Below are positions 1 to 6,868 of a stretch of DNA of 8,473 nt, one piece after another (positions within the stretch are counted from its first letter, which is position 1; the number at the start of each line of letters is the position of its first letter). Below the pieces are notes generated by a model. The model had not been told where the DNA came from. It did not search any database and saw only the letters and a program-made list of their open reading frames with translations. Both the position numbers and the translations under genes were made by a program. The stretch is from Pseudomonadota bacterium (GTDB taxonomy: Bacteria; Desulfobacterota; Anaeroferrophillalia; Anaeroferrophillales; Tharpellaceae), in the NCBI GenBank assembly GCA_030641485.1, contig DAOWHJ010000027.1, positions 1-8,473 of the forward strand, given 5' to 3'.

Positions 1-36
1 TCAAAGAATCAATAATATAAAGAGAAAGAAGTTATT

Positions 37-708
37 ATGCCGAAACATTTGCAGACAGAACTTGATCAGCTTAAAAAGGAGTTACTGCACATCGCCGCTA
101 TGGTTGAAGGTGCAATCGAAAAAGCCTTAGTGGCTTTGGTTGAAAGACGGTCTTGTTTGGCTCAGGAGGTGATCGATAATGACTACCTTATCAACGATGC
201 CGAAGTCCGGATTGAGGAAGAGTGCCTGAAAATAATGGCTCTCTATCAGCCGGTGGCAACCGATCTACGTTTTGTAGTGACAGTGCTTAAGGTCAATAAT
301 GATATTGAGCGAGTCGGTGACCTTGCCGTTAATATTGCTGAGCGGGCTCTCTATCTGGCCCAACGTGAGGCGTTGCCTATAAGCGTTGATTTCTCCGGAA
401 TGATTGCTGATGTTAAAGTTATGCTCAGTGGTAGCCTGGATGCCTTGACCAACCGAGACACCAAATTGGCCCGACAGATTATTGCAATGGACGATCTTGT
501 TGATGAGGCGAACTACAAAATGTACACAGAGATCCGGCGGGCAATGGGCAAAGATTCAGCAATTATAAAAAGAGCTCTGCACCTGCTCTCATGTTCCCGT
601 CATCTCGAAAGAATTGCCGATCTTGCCACCAATATCTGTGAAGATGTGGTCTATATGGTTGAAGGTGAAGTCATTCGTCATAAGTCTGAAGTTCTTATGG
701 ATGAATAA
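37..708 (+). CDS. phoU: PhoU, phosphate signalling/transport regulator
   Basis: PhoU family proteins are cytoplasmic helical-bundle regulators that link the PstSCAB phosphate transporter to the PhoR/PhoB sensor pair and restrain the Pho response when phosphate is plentiful. The 223-residue product has the normal family length and two tandem PhoU repeats. Each carries the metal-binding E-x3-D signature: E91-R-V-G-D95 after NND in repeat 1 and E191-R-I-A-D195 after RHL in repeat 2, exactly 100 residues apart. The 'DLAxNI' that follows is also shared by both repeats (95-100 and 195-200). A loose purine-rich stretch precedes the ATG. Only 36 bases lie upstream; they contain a possible end of a preceding frame (TAA at 13-15), so pst genes may sit just outside the window, but this cannot be seen. 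The gene converges on nrpR with a 67-bp gap and no strong terminator. Identity is secure; whether it acts through PstB/PhoR here is inferred from the family. Confidence 0.96.
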   Translation: MPKHLQTELDQLKKELLHIAAMVEGAIEKALVALVERRSCLAQEVIDNDYLINDAEVRIEEECLKIMALYQPVATDLRFVVTVLKVNNDIERVGDLAVNIAERALYLAQREALPISVDFSGMIADVKVMLSGSLDALTNRDTKLARQIIAMDDLVDEANYKMYTEIRRAMGKDSAIIKRALHLLSCSRHLERIADLATNICEDVVYMVEGEVIRHKSEVLMDE

Positions 709-775
709 CCATGTCGTGGCAAGAAAATATATACACCTGAAATGATTCACCTAATTAAAGGTTTGTGGATTTTTG

Positions 776-1771
776 TTACTTTTCTGATTTAAGTCGTTTT
801 GTCATTTCTCGATAATGAAAAAGGCGTTCACAATCGAGCAGGCCCGCCAGTGCGCGTGAGGCGATACGATAACCATTCTCTTCTAAAATAGCTGCCGGAT
901 TCAACCCGCCAATTAAAACGGCGCCAAAATTTCCTTCATTAACTGGGATGTCCAACAACGATTGTCCCGGCCACCCTAGAGCCATAAACCCGCCCATACC
1001 GATGCTATCGAGTCTTTGGGCCAGATTTTCGACCACCTCTCGGCTATCAGCCGGGAATTCGCGAAAGCTGGCGCCAATTTTACCATTTCCGCTCGCGATA
1101 GCGCCCTTATAGTCAGTCATGCCGCTGCGAATAAAAGCCTCCAGAGGGTCAAGGCTGGTGCCGTCGTAATTGATGATTTCAATGAAACGAACTGCCTCTT
1201 TCTTCTGCAGCTCAAGCAGGCCGCCAAAGCGAGAATTCGTCGGGATTCCGTATTGGAGCAAAACCCCGTTCAATGTGATTGAGCAAACCGTTGCAAAGCC
1301 AACGTAGCCTGGGGGGATGATTGCCCGGCCGATATGTTCCCCGGGATAGAGTAGGGCCATACGTTCACCCATGGCAAAACCTTCAGCGAAAACTTTCTCA
1401 ATTTCTACTGCGCAAGTTAGTAGAACCTCTGGCTTGACCAGCGAGACGTTAACCACAACCGTGCCCTTCTCACTCTCGAGGTCAAAACTCATGCGATAGG
1501 TCATCTGATGGATTTTGGCCGAGAGAAAACCCACTTTTTCAATGATTCCGGTCGCTTCAAGTTCCTCAATGCCAAGTTCACTGATCTGGCGTCCACGATT
1601 GCCAAAATTTTGCGTAAGGCCGGCTTCATCCATCTTGTGCAGATAGAGTCGTACGGTTCGTTCACTAATCTCATGACCGGTATGCTGCAGCTCGGTGGTT
1701 ATTTTACGGCCACTCAGGGGTTTGCTGGTCTCTTTAAGAATCCGTAATATAGCCTGTTCTTTGCGGTTCAT
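776..1771 (-). CDS. nrpR: NrpR-type nitrogen-responsive transcriptional repressor (winged helix + DUF128)
   Basis: NrpR proteins repress nitrogen-assimilation genes and are released by 2-oxoglutarate; they were characterised in methanogenic archaea, with homologues in some bacteria. The 331-residue product has an N-terminal winged helix (about 1-75; recognition-helix region ISERTVRLYL near 35-44) followed by one NrpR regulatory domain (about 78-318) with Gly-rich blocks such as RFGGLLEL (181-188) and GMGGFMALGWPG (258-269). A single regulatory domain makes it an NrpRI-like form, unlike the two-domain Methanococcus protein. I place the start at the ATG complementary to 1769-1771 because GGAGAAGAG lies directly upstream; an in-frame ATG at 1795 would add eight residues but has no Shine-Dalgarno sequence. 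It is divergent from a glutamate-synthase-like gene, with dyad sites between them, so it probably controls that gene and perhaps itself. The family call is strong; effector and targets are inferred. Confidence 0.9.
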   Translation of the reverse strand: MNRKEQAILRILKETSKPLSGRKITTELQHTGHEISERTVRLYLHKMDEAGLTQNFGNRGRQISELGIEELEATGIIEKVGFLSAKIHQMTYRMSFDLESEKGTVVVNVSLVKPEVLLTCAVEIEKVFAEGFAMGERMALLYPGEHIGRAIIPPGYVGFATVCSITLNGVLLQYGIPTNSRFGGLLELQKKEAVRFIEIINYDGTSLDPLEAFIRSGMTDYKGAIASGNGKIGASFREFPADSREVVENLAQRLDSIGMGGFMALGWPGQSLLDIPVNEGNFGAVLIGGLNPAAILEENGYRIASRALAGLLDCERLFHYREMTKRLKSEK

Positions 1772-1926
1772 CTCTTCTCCATTGCCAAGCCGCATAATGT
1801 TGGGGGGCCTAGATCTGTATGAGCTGTCATCAAATATCTCTATTAACCGTGATTAGATAAGTCGGAAGCGCTATAAAAGTCAAGCTCTCAAAGTGAAAAG
1901 GTCGTGGTGTTTATTTTATACAAAAC

Positions 1927-1958
1927 CAACTTATTCGGCAATTTTGCCGAATAAGTTG
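1927..1958. promoter_or_regulatory. Perfect 15-bp inverted repeat, candidate NrpR operator
   Basis: The arms CAACTTATTCGGCAA and TTGCCGAATAAGTTG are perfect complements around a TT spacer. The palindrome sits in the 332-bp nrpR / glutamate-synthase-like spacer, upstream of the candidate plus-strand promoters. A perfect dyad between a repressor gene and its divergent neighbour is the usual layout of an autoregulated operator. It could form an RNA hairpin, but no T-run follows on either strand, so an intrinsic terminator is unlikely. Apart from this dyad, the promoter-like boxes and the second dyad at 2056-2071, the rest of the spacer (1772-1926 and 1959-2055) is AT-rich and holds nothing I recognise. 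That NrpR is the binder is inferred. Confidence 0.75.
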
Positions 1959-1973
1959 AAAATAAAACATTTT

Positions 1974-2001
1974 TTGTAAAATACTTTAAAAAGTCAATAA
2001 T
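1974..2001 (+). promoter_or_regulatory. Candidate sigma-70-type promoter of the glutamate-synthase-like gene
   Basis: TTGTAA (1974-1979) and AATAAT (1996-2001) are separated by 16 bp and match the -35/-10 consensus at 4/6 and 5/6 positions. Alternatives exist: TTGAAA (1956-1961) with TAAAAT (1977-1982) at a short 15-bp spacing, which would overlap the right arm of the palindrome, and TTGACA at 2007-2012 with no good -10. The region is very AT-rich, so chance matches are expected. With the chosen promoter, the second dyad (2056-2071) would lie about 50 bp into the transcript. Confidence 0.3.
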
Positions 2002-2055
2002 GCCTATTGACAGGGGATGATGCATGATGATAGAGGCAAAGGACTATTTTTTATG

Positions 2056-2071
2056 CGGCAATCAGTTGCCG
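2056..2071. promoter_or_regulatory. Second dyad (CGGCAA-N4-TTGCCG), candidate NrpR operator
   Basis: CGGCAA, TCAG, TTGCCG form a 6-bp-arm dyad sharing its core with the palindrome at 1927-1958. The left flank TTATGCGGCAA matches TTATTCGGCAA of the first site at 10 of 11 positions. Read as GGCA-N6-TGCC it fits the GGNA-N6-TNCC architecture reported for archaeal NrpR operators, whereas the first site has a 2-bp shorter spacer. It lies 32 bp before the proposed start codon at 2104, in the probable 5' leader. Confidence 0.5.
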
Positions 2072-2091
2072 TTAACAACTACTGTCAAGAA

Positions 2092-2097
2092 AAGGAG
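2092..2097 (+). promoter_or_regulatory. Ribosome binding site AAGGAG deciding the start at 2104
   Basis: AAGGAG stands 6 nt before ATG 2104. The frame is open back to an ATG at 2017, but those extra 29 codons would span the second dyad, lack a good ribosome binding site and read as unconserved sequence. The ATG at 2104 is therefore preferred. Confidence 0.8.
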
Positions 2098-2103
2098 ACC
2101 AGC

Positions 2104-3747
2104 ATGATTCAATGGCCGAAATCAAATGATGCACTGGGAACTGTAAACCGGGGAAACCCGTGCGAATCAAGTCTTTGCACTCTCTGTCGGGCTGACTGTA
2201 AAGGGAAATGTGAAACCTGGCTCTCAAGTATAAGAGGTCGTAAGTTGCTCTACCCGAGAGATTTCGGTGCAATTACCGCTGGTAGTGCAAATACCAGCCA
2301 TATTGGAGTAAGCTATAATTCTCTGCGCATTCAGGGTTACAACTACGGTGCCCATGGTTTGGCTCAGGGACTCTCCAACGATCCTGATGACTGTATCTTC
2401 CCAAATGTAAATATCGAGACCGAATTTGGTCAGGAAATGAAAACTAAATGCCGGGTTCCACTGCTCTCGGGGGCCTTGGGTTCAACTTTTATTGCGGCCA
2501 AATACTGGGAGTCATTTGCTGTTGGTGCCGCTCTGGTGGGTTTTCCGATTGTAGTTGGTGAAAATGTTGTTGGCGTTGACAGGGAATCAGTGCTTAAAGG
2601 TGGTAAAATTGTCAATGCCCCCGAGCTCAATCGTCGTATCGATACCTTCTTGCGTTACTACGATGGTTACGGTGCCATTATTGTCCAGATGAATGTCGAA
2701 GATACCCGTAACGGTGTGGCTGAATATATCATCAATAAATATGGTGGCGAAAAAGTTATTATTGAGCTTAAATGGGGCCAGGGCGCCAAGGATATCGGTG
2801 GCGAAATTCAGGTCACCAGTATTGAGTATGCTCAGTTTCTTAAAGGTCGTGGCTACATTGTTGATCCTGATCCGACCCTGCCGGAAGTTCAGGAAGCCTT
2901 TAAGCATGGCTCGATCCGCTCCTTTGCTCGTCACAGTCGTTTGGGTTACACTAATCTGAACGGTGTTGATGAGGTTAAGGAAGATTTCATGAACTCGGTT
3001 GACTATCTACGGGGTTTGGGTTTTAAACGGATTACGTTGAAAACTGGTTCCTATGGCATGGAAGCTCTGGCCATGGCAATCAAGTTTGCAACTGAAGCTA
3101 AACTTGATCTGTTGACCATAGATGGTTCCGGTGGTGGTACCGGTATGAGCCCTTGGAATATGATGGAAACTTGGGGTGTGCCTTCGATTCACCTGCATTC
3201 CAAAACCTATGAGTATGCTAGTATTCTTGCGAATCAGGGTTCTAAGGTTGTAGACCTCTGCGTCGGTGGTGGTTTTGCCCGTGAAGATCATATCTTTAAG
3301 GCGCTGGCTTTGGGTGCTCCATTCAACAAATTGGCCTTGATGGGTCGGGCAGTGATGATTCCGGGCTATCTCGGTTCCAATATTGAAGGGGTAGTTAAGC
3401 CGGAAGAGCGTCAGCGCTTGAGTGGTAATTGGGATGCTCTGCCGCCGAGTGTGGCTCAGTACGGACGTTCTGCAGATGAGATTTTTGCCGGCTACTACGA
3501 TGTTCAGAAAAAAGTCGGAGCCGCAGAGATGAAGAATATTCCCTATGGTGCAATTGCGATGTTCACATTGGCTGACAAACTTGCTGCAGGTCTCCAGCAA
3601 CTTCTCGCCGGAGCGCGTAAGTTTAACCTGAACGAGATTACTCGGGATGAGCTTTTCTCCGGTAACCGTGAAACTGAAACCGTAACTGGTGTCTCCTTTC
3701 TCACAGATGTTCTTGATGACTCTGCTAAACGTATTTTGAAGGGGTAA
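2104..3747 (+). CDS. FMN-binding glutamate-synthase-like protein (GOGAT central/FMN domain)
   Basis: The 547-residue protein matches the FMN/2-oxoglutarate-binding half of glutamate synthase, an alpha/beta-barrel that reduces 2-iminoglutarate to glutamate. Landmarks are K223-W-GQGAK-x3-GG, the counterpart of the KIGQGAKPGxGG loop, the Gly-rich flavin segment DGSGGGTGMSP (340-350), and CVGGGFxREDxxxKALALGA further on. There is no glutaminase domain. The cysteines of the usual 3Fe-4S cluster, expected after the LALGA segment, are absent: that stretch reads GYLGSN with no Cys. Instead the N-terminus has a compact Cys set, C20-x4-C25-x2-C28-x3-C32-x3-C36, where archaeal-type GltB proteins carry ferredoxin-like domains. 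Divergent nrpR and the dyads upstream suggest nitrogen control; an intrinsic terminator follows, so it is probably monocistronic. The superfamily is certain. Glutamate synthesis is plausible, but another amine or oxo-acid redox reaction is possible. Confidence 0.88.
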   Translation: MIQWPKSNDALGTVNRGNPCESSLCTLCRADCKGKCETWLSSIRGRKLLYPRDFGAITAGSANTSHIGVSYNSLRIQGYNYGAHGLAQGLSNDPDDCIFPNVNIETEFGQEMKTKCRVPLLSGALGSTFIAAKYWESFAVGAALVGFPIVVGENVVGVDRESVLKGGKIVNAPELNRRIDTFLRYYDGYGAIIVQMNVEDTRNGVAEYIINKYGGEKVIIELKWGQGAKDIGGEIQVTSIEYAQFLKGRGYIVDPDPTLPEVQEAFKHGSIRSFARHSRLGYTNLNGVDEVKEDFMNSVDYLRGLGFKRITLKTGSYGMEALAMAIKFATEAKLDLLTIDGSGGGTGMSPWNMMETWGVPSIHLHSKTYEYASILANQGSKVVDLCVGGGFAREDHIFKALALGAPFNKLALMGRAVMIPGYLGSNIEGVVKPEERQRLSGNWDALPPSVAQYGRSADEIFAGYYDVQKKVGAAEMKNIPYGAIAMFTLADKLAAGLQQLLAGARKFNLNEITRDELFSGNRETETVTGVSFLTDVLDDSAKRILKG

Positions 3748-3800
3748 AAAGTCAAAACCTCTTTTCGTTATATAACCGTAAGAGTTGAGCCGAAATAGAT

Positions 3801-3840
3801 ATGGGGCCCAAATCATTTTGATTTGGGCCCCATTTTTTTT
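3801..3840 (+). terminator. Strong intrinsic terminator after the glutamate-synthase-like gene
   Basis: Perfect 15-bp arms, ATGGGGCCCAAATCA at 3801-3815 and its complement at 3819-3833, enclose a TTT loop and run into eight T residues (3833-3840). The GC-rich stem base plus U-tract is a canonical Rho-independent terminator. It separates the nitrogen-related unit from the downstream five-gene operon. Confidence 0.96.
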
Positions 3841-3880
3841 GTATGATACTCGATTCTCTTTGGCTTATTGGTTTTGCGAC

Positions 3881-3910
3881 TTGACATATTGTTGAGCTTA
3901 ATTGTATGCA
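3881..3910 (+). promoter_or_regulatory. Candidate promoter of the methyltransferase-isoprenoid-ABC operon
   Basis: A perfect TTGACA -35 box (3881-3886) lies 41 bp after the terminator. The -10 is weak: TATGCA (3905-3910) at 18 bp, or CATAAT (3909-3914) at an overlong 22 bp. The position just after a terminator and before the first operon gene supports it. If it is used, transcription begins near 3917, which argues against the upstream start codons TTG 3868 and ATG 3913 for the methyltransferase. Confidence 0.5.
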
Positions 3911-3981
3911 TAATGGAGTTTTTCCGACGACAGCTCTGCTCTTTTCAAGGCAAGCATAAATTTAAGCACGACAACGAAATT

Positions 3982-4641
3982 ATGAATGTTCCCATGCAAG
4001 AGAATAACAACTTGACCACTGACGGCCGGGTTTTGCTCAAGGCGGCATCGATCTACGATCTGGTGCAACCTTTGGTGACATTGGGGCAGGAAAAACGTTT
4101 GAACAATTGGTTGGCGGCCTATCTGCGGGCAGCTCCGGCCAGTCACATTCTCGATGTTGGTTGTGGCACTGGTCTGCTGACGGCAGCCATTGCCAAGTAT
4201 TACCCCCAAGCCAGTATCATCGGTATTGATGCTTCAAAACCTATGGTTCAGGTAGCTGATAAAAAACGCCAAAGTTCCAACTGTTCCTACCAGACGGCCC
4301 TGGCGGAGAGGTTGCCTTTTCCCGATGAAACTTTTGAGATTGTGACCTCAGCCCTTTTTTTTCATCATGTCCATCTTAAGCTCAAAGAGATTTGTCTTAA
4401 GGAGATCTTTCGCGTCTTAAAGCCTGGCGGCAGAATTGTTATTGCTGATATGGATACCCCCTATACAAAGCTCGGTTGGGCGCTTTCAGTTGGGGCTTGG
4501 CTTATATTTCGTCAACCGGAAATCAAAGAAAATATCGATGGCAAATTTGAAGTTTTAATCCCCGAATGTGGTTTTGTGAAACTTGAAAAACCGGCTCGTT
4601 TTTCCGGTTATATATCAATTTGGTCCGCTGTAAAAGGGTAG
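3982..4641 (+). CDS. Class I SAM-dependent methyltransferase (UbiE-like)
   Basis: The protein has the Rossmann-fold methyltransferase signatures in order: motif I DVGCGTG (58-64) for the methionine part of S-adenosylmethionine, acidic D83 after strand beta2 (GID) for the ribose, motif II FEIVTSALFFHH (118-129), and LKPGGRIVIADM (146-157). The overall pattern is closest to the UbiE/MenG-like group that methylates quinone or other lipid precursors, but the substrate cannot be read from sequence. The start is uncertain. ATG 3982 gives 219 residues and lies downstream of the promoter-like TTGACA; ATG 3994, ATG 3913 and TTG 3868 are also in frame, and none has a clear Shine-Dalgarno sequence. The segment before 3982 does not look like conserved protein. 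Five nt separate it from the isoprenoid-type enzyme, so that enzyme's product is a reasonable methylation substrate (inference). Confidence 0.85.
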   Translation: MNVPMQENNNLTTDGRVLLKAASIYDLVQPLVTLGQEKRLNNWLAAYLRAAPASHILDVGCGTGLLTAAIAKYYPQASIIGIDASKPMVQVADKKRQSSNCSYQTALAERLPFPDETFEIVTSALFFHHVHLKLKEICLKEIFRVLKPGGRIVIADMDTPYTKLGWALSVGAWLIFRQPEIKENIDGKFEVLIPECGFVKLEKPARFSGYISIWSAVKG

Positions 4642-4646
4642 TGACA

Positions 4647-5684
4647 ATGGAAAATGCAGAAAAAATTTTGTTGAATTGGCCGCTCTGGAGTGAAGCCTGT
4701 ACTATTCAAAGTCAGGTGGTGGAAAATTTTCATCAAGAGAGTGCCGCCATTCTTAAAGATGCCTGCCCGTTGCGTCCCTTGGAAAGGCGACTTATGACGA
4801 TGGAGCACAATCTTTTTTCAATTCTTTTTCTCACCAGCAGTCACTCTTTTGTATTATCTCCGGGCAAGAAACTTTTTTATGCCCGTGTTAATCACTGCTT
4901 ACGGGCTCTGGTTACCGGTTGTGACAATCTGCTTGATGATGAATACAAGGAGGTAATCCCTTTTGCTCTGGCTGGCTCCGGTAGCCGCTTTCGCTCAGTT
5001 ATGACAATTATGACTGCTGATCGAATAATTTCAGACTTGGCCGCCGCCGAACTAGCGGTTGGCAACCTTACCCTCACCCAGGTCAAAAAACTATCCCAGG
5101 TAGTCATGACTGTTTTAACCCCAAGCGGAATCGAAGAGCATGAGGAGGAGTCACTGACGGAACTTGCCATTCCTACCCCTGAGGAGATAATTGAAAAGGT
5201 TCACCACCGTAAAACCGGTCTGCTTTTTCGGGCGCCACTCGATTTGATCGCCGGCCTTGAAAAGGGACATAATGAAACTACGCTTAAGGTTGCTGAGGGG
5301 CTCAGGCTTTTTGGGCTTGGTTGTCAGATGCTTGATGATCGCAAAGATGCGGCCCTTGATCTGGCGGCTGGAGGTTACAATATGATAATCTCTTATGCTA
5401 GATATGGCAATGCTGCCGATGAGAAAAACATAGTCAGTAACATTGAAGGTTGTCAGAATATCACCATTGAAGAGGCTGAAAAGATAGTTGCGAAATTGCC
5501 TCAGGCCGACCAGGAGTGCCAAGCCCAGGCGCGTCGCTTTTTTATGCAGGCTCTTGATAACCTGACTACAAATCTACCGGGGTTTGACATCTTAAGCGCT
5601 CAGGCTCTGACCCATATGGTGACTGGTTCAATTATGCAGGAGCGGAACCAGGAGTGCAAGCTTAAATCGGTAGCAAGTCGATGA
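4647..5684 (+). CDS. Class 1 isoprenoid biosynthesis enzyme, polyprenyl-synthase-like
   Basis: This 345-residue, probably all-helical protein carries trans-prenyltransferase landmarks: an Asp-rich D93-NLL-D97-D98-E99, the K189-T190 segment (RKTGLLF) typical of diphosphate binding in prenyl synthases, and a second Asp-rich motif GxGCQMLDDRKD (223-234) matching Q-x2-DD-x2-D. Such enzymes bind allylic diphosphates through Mg2+ held by the two Asp motifs. The first motif is not the normal DDxxD; D-x3-DD resembles squalene/phytoene synthases more, and no Arg-Arg pair follows directly. It may therefore condense, cyclise or simply bind a prenyl diphosphate. The start is ATG 4647, 5 nt after the methyltransferase stop; a TTG at 4620 would overlap the previous gene. 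Its stop overlaps the permease start (ATGA). The superfamily is well supported; the reaction is unknown. Confidence 0.78.
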   Translation: MENAEKILLNWPLWSEACTIQSQVVENFHQESAAILKDACPLRPLERRLMTMEHNLFSILFLTSSHSFVLSPGKKLFYARVNHCLRALVTGCDNLLDDEYKEVIPFALAGSGSRFRSVMTIMTADRIISDLAAAELAVGNLTLTQVKKLSQVVMTVLTPSGIEEHEEESLTELAIPTPEEIIEKVHHRKTGLLFRAPLDLIAGLEKGHNETTLKVAEGLRLFGLGCQMLDDRKDAALDLAAGGYNMIISYARYGNAADEKNIVSNIEGCQNITIEEAEKIVAKLPQADQECQAQARRFFMQALDNLTTNLPGFDILSAQALTHMVTGSIMQERNQECKLKSVASR

Positions 5685-6868
5685 TTTTTTGGCTTCGTTT
5701 TGCTTTGCGTTCCTGTCTGCGCCGGCGCCGGCGGACGATTATTACCCTGGCCGGGATCGCCTTCGGGGTTGCAACCCTGGTGGTTCTTGGTGCGATCATG
5801 GTTGGGGTTAATGATACGATGGTCAAGAATGCGGTCGCAATTCATAGCGGCAATATTGTGGTTAAAGGGACTTCGTTACCACTTCCTCAAGCATTTACCA
5901 GAATTGATAAATTAATAGTTGAACTTGAGAGTTTCGTTGAACTGGAAACCATTCTACCCCGTCTCCATTTTCCGGCCCTAATCACATCTGACCACGATAA
6001 CTCACCAATCAACATTGTTGCCGTAGATCCCCGGCGCGAGATTTTGCAGACTCCGGTAGGTAAGCGAATAGTTGTTGGTACCTACCTTGAAAATGACGAA
6101 GGTCTGCTATTGGGTGAGGTGGCTGCAAAAAAGCTGGCCGTTAAACCGGGAGACAAAGTGACTTTGATTACCTCGACTGAGGTTTATGAGATCAAAGTGA
6201 GTGGTATTTTTTCTTTGGCTATTGATGCCTTTGACCGGAGCATGGCCTTTATCGCCCTGGCCCAGGCCCGGACCATGTTGAATTTAGCGGTCAATTACGA
6301 GATCACACTCTTTACGCGATCCCAGAGTGATCTTGCCCAAATTGCAAAAAAGCTCAACCGTAAACTCGATTCAGGTGAAGAAGTGCACCTCTGGTCTGAG
6401 ATCCTGCCCGAGGTTGCACAATTGGTTAAACTTAATGAATTTTCCATGGCAATTATGGTTATGTTGGTGATTATCATTCTTGGGTTCGGGGTTGCCAATG
6501 CCCTTTTGATTTCGGTTATGGATCGCTATCGCCACTTTGCAATCTTAAAAGCCATCGGGGTTCGTCCCCATGAGCTTTTTCTCGTCATTATGGCGGAAGC
6601 TTTTTTTATGTGTCTGGTCGCGGCTATTCTCGGCACTATTTTGGGGAGTGCTGTAACTTTTTTATGGGCCGATTATGGGCTTGATTTAAGTCGCTACACT
6701 TCCGCTAATCCGCATTTTAGTGTTAATTCGATCATCTATCCGCGCCTGACTCCAACTATGGTCTTTGCCCCGCAAATGATGGCTCTGGGAGCTGGAGTTT
6801 TAGCCGCAATTTGGCCTGCTCTGGTTGCGGGCAGACGCCCGATCACTCAGGTTATGCGAGGTTTATAA
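5681..6868 (+). CDS. FtsX/LolC/MacB-type ABC transporter permease
   Basis: The 395-residue protein has the architecture of type VII (MacB/LolCDE) ABC permeases: a cytoplasmic Arg cluster (R14-R18), one TM helix (about 19-43), a periplasmic MacB-PCD-like domain (about 45-250), then three TM helices (about 256-280, 302-330, 365-387). The cytoplasmic loop after TM2, DRYRHFAILKAIGVRPHEL, is the FtsX-family coupling signature that contacts the ATPase. Such permeases work by mechanotransmission, moving lipoproteins or other envelope substrates rather than passing them through a channel; two copies usually pair with two ATPases. Only one permease gene is present, so a homodimer as in MacB is likely. 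Start ATG 5681 overlaps the previous stop by 4 nt and its own stop overlaps the ATPase start by 1 nt, implying translational coupling. Substrate unknown. Confidence 0.93.
   Translation: MIFWLRFALRSCLRRRRRTIITLAGIAFGVATLVVLGAIMVGVNDTMVKNAVAIHSGNIVVKGTSLPLPQAFTRIDKLIVELESFVELETILPRLHFPALITSDHDNSPINIVAVDPRREILQTPVGKRIVVGTYLENDEGLLLGEVAAKKLAVKPGDKVTLITSTEVYEIKVSGIFSLAIDAFDRSMAFIALAQARTMLNLAVNYEITLFTRSQSDLAQIAKKLNRKLDSGEEVHLWSEILPEVAQLVKLNEFSMAIMVMLVIIILGFGVANALLISVMDRYRHFAILKAIGVRPHELFLVIMAEAFFMCLVAAILGTILGSAVTFLWADYGLDLSRYTSANPHFSVNSIIYPRLTPTMVFAPQMMALGAGVLAAIWPALVAGRRPITQVMRGL

Noticed and set aside
747..777. Possible terminator (ACCT/AGGT followed by T-rich bases) between phoU and nrpR
   Set aside because: The stem is only four base pairs with a broken T-run, so it is too weak to call on either strand.
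1016..1282. Plus-strand open frame of 88 codons inside nrpR
   Set aside because: It overlaps the conserved regulatory domain of nrpR on the other strand, and the translation resembles no protein family.
2017..2103. Longer N-terminus for the glutamate-synthase-like protein
   Set aside because: The extension spans the second dyad and lacks a good ribosome binding site, while AAGGAG sits 6 nt before ATG 2104.
3007..3816. Long open frame (269 codons) on the minus strand opposite the glutamate-synthase-like gene
   Set aside because: It starts inside the terminator hairpin, has no recognisable domain or ribosome binding site, and lies wholly antisense to a strongly conserved gene.
3868..3981. Longer N-terminus (TTG 3868 or ATG 3913) for the methyltransferase
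   Set aside because: It overlaps the TTGACA promoter-like element, has no Shine-Dalgarno sequence, and the translated extension looks unlike a conserved methyltransferase N-terminus. ATG 3913 is not fully excluded.
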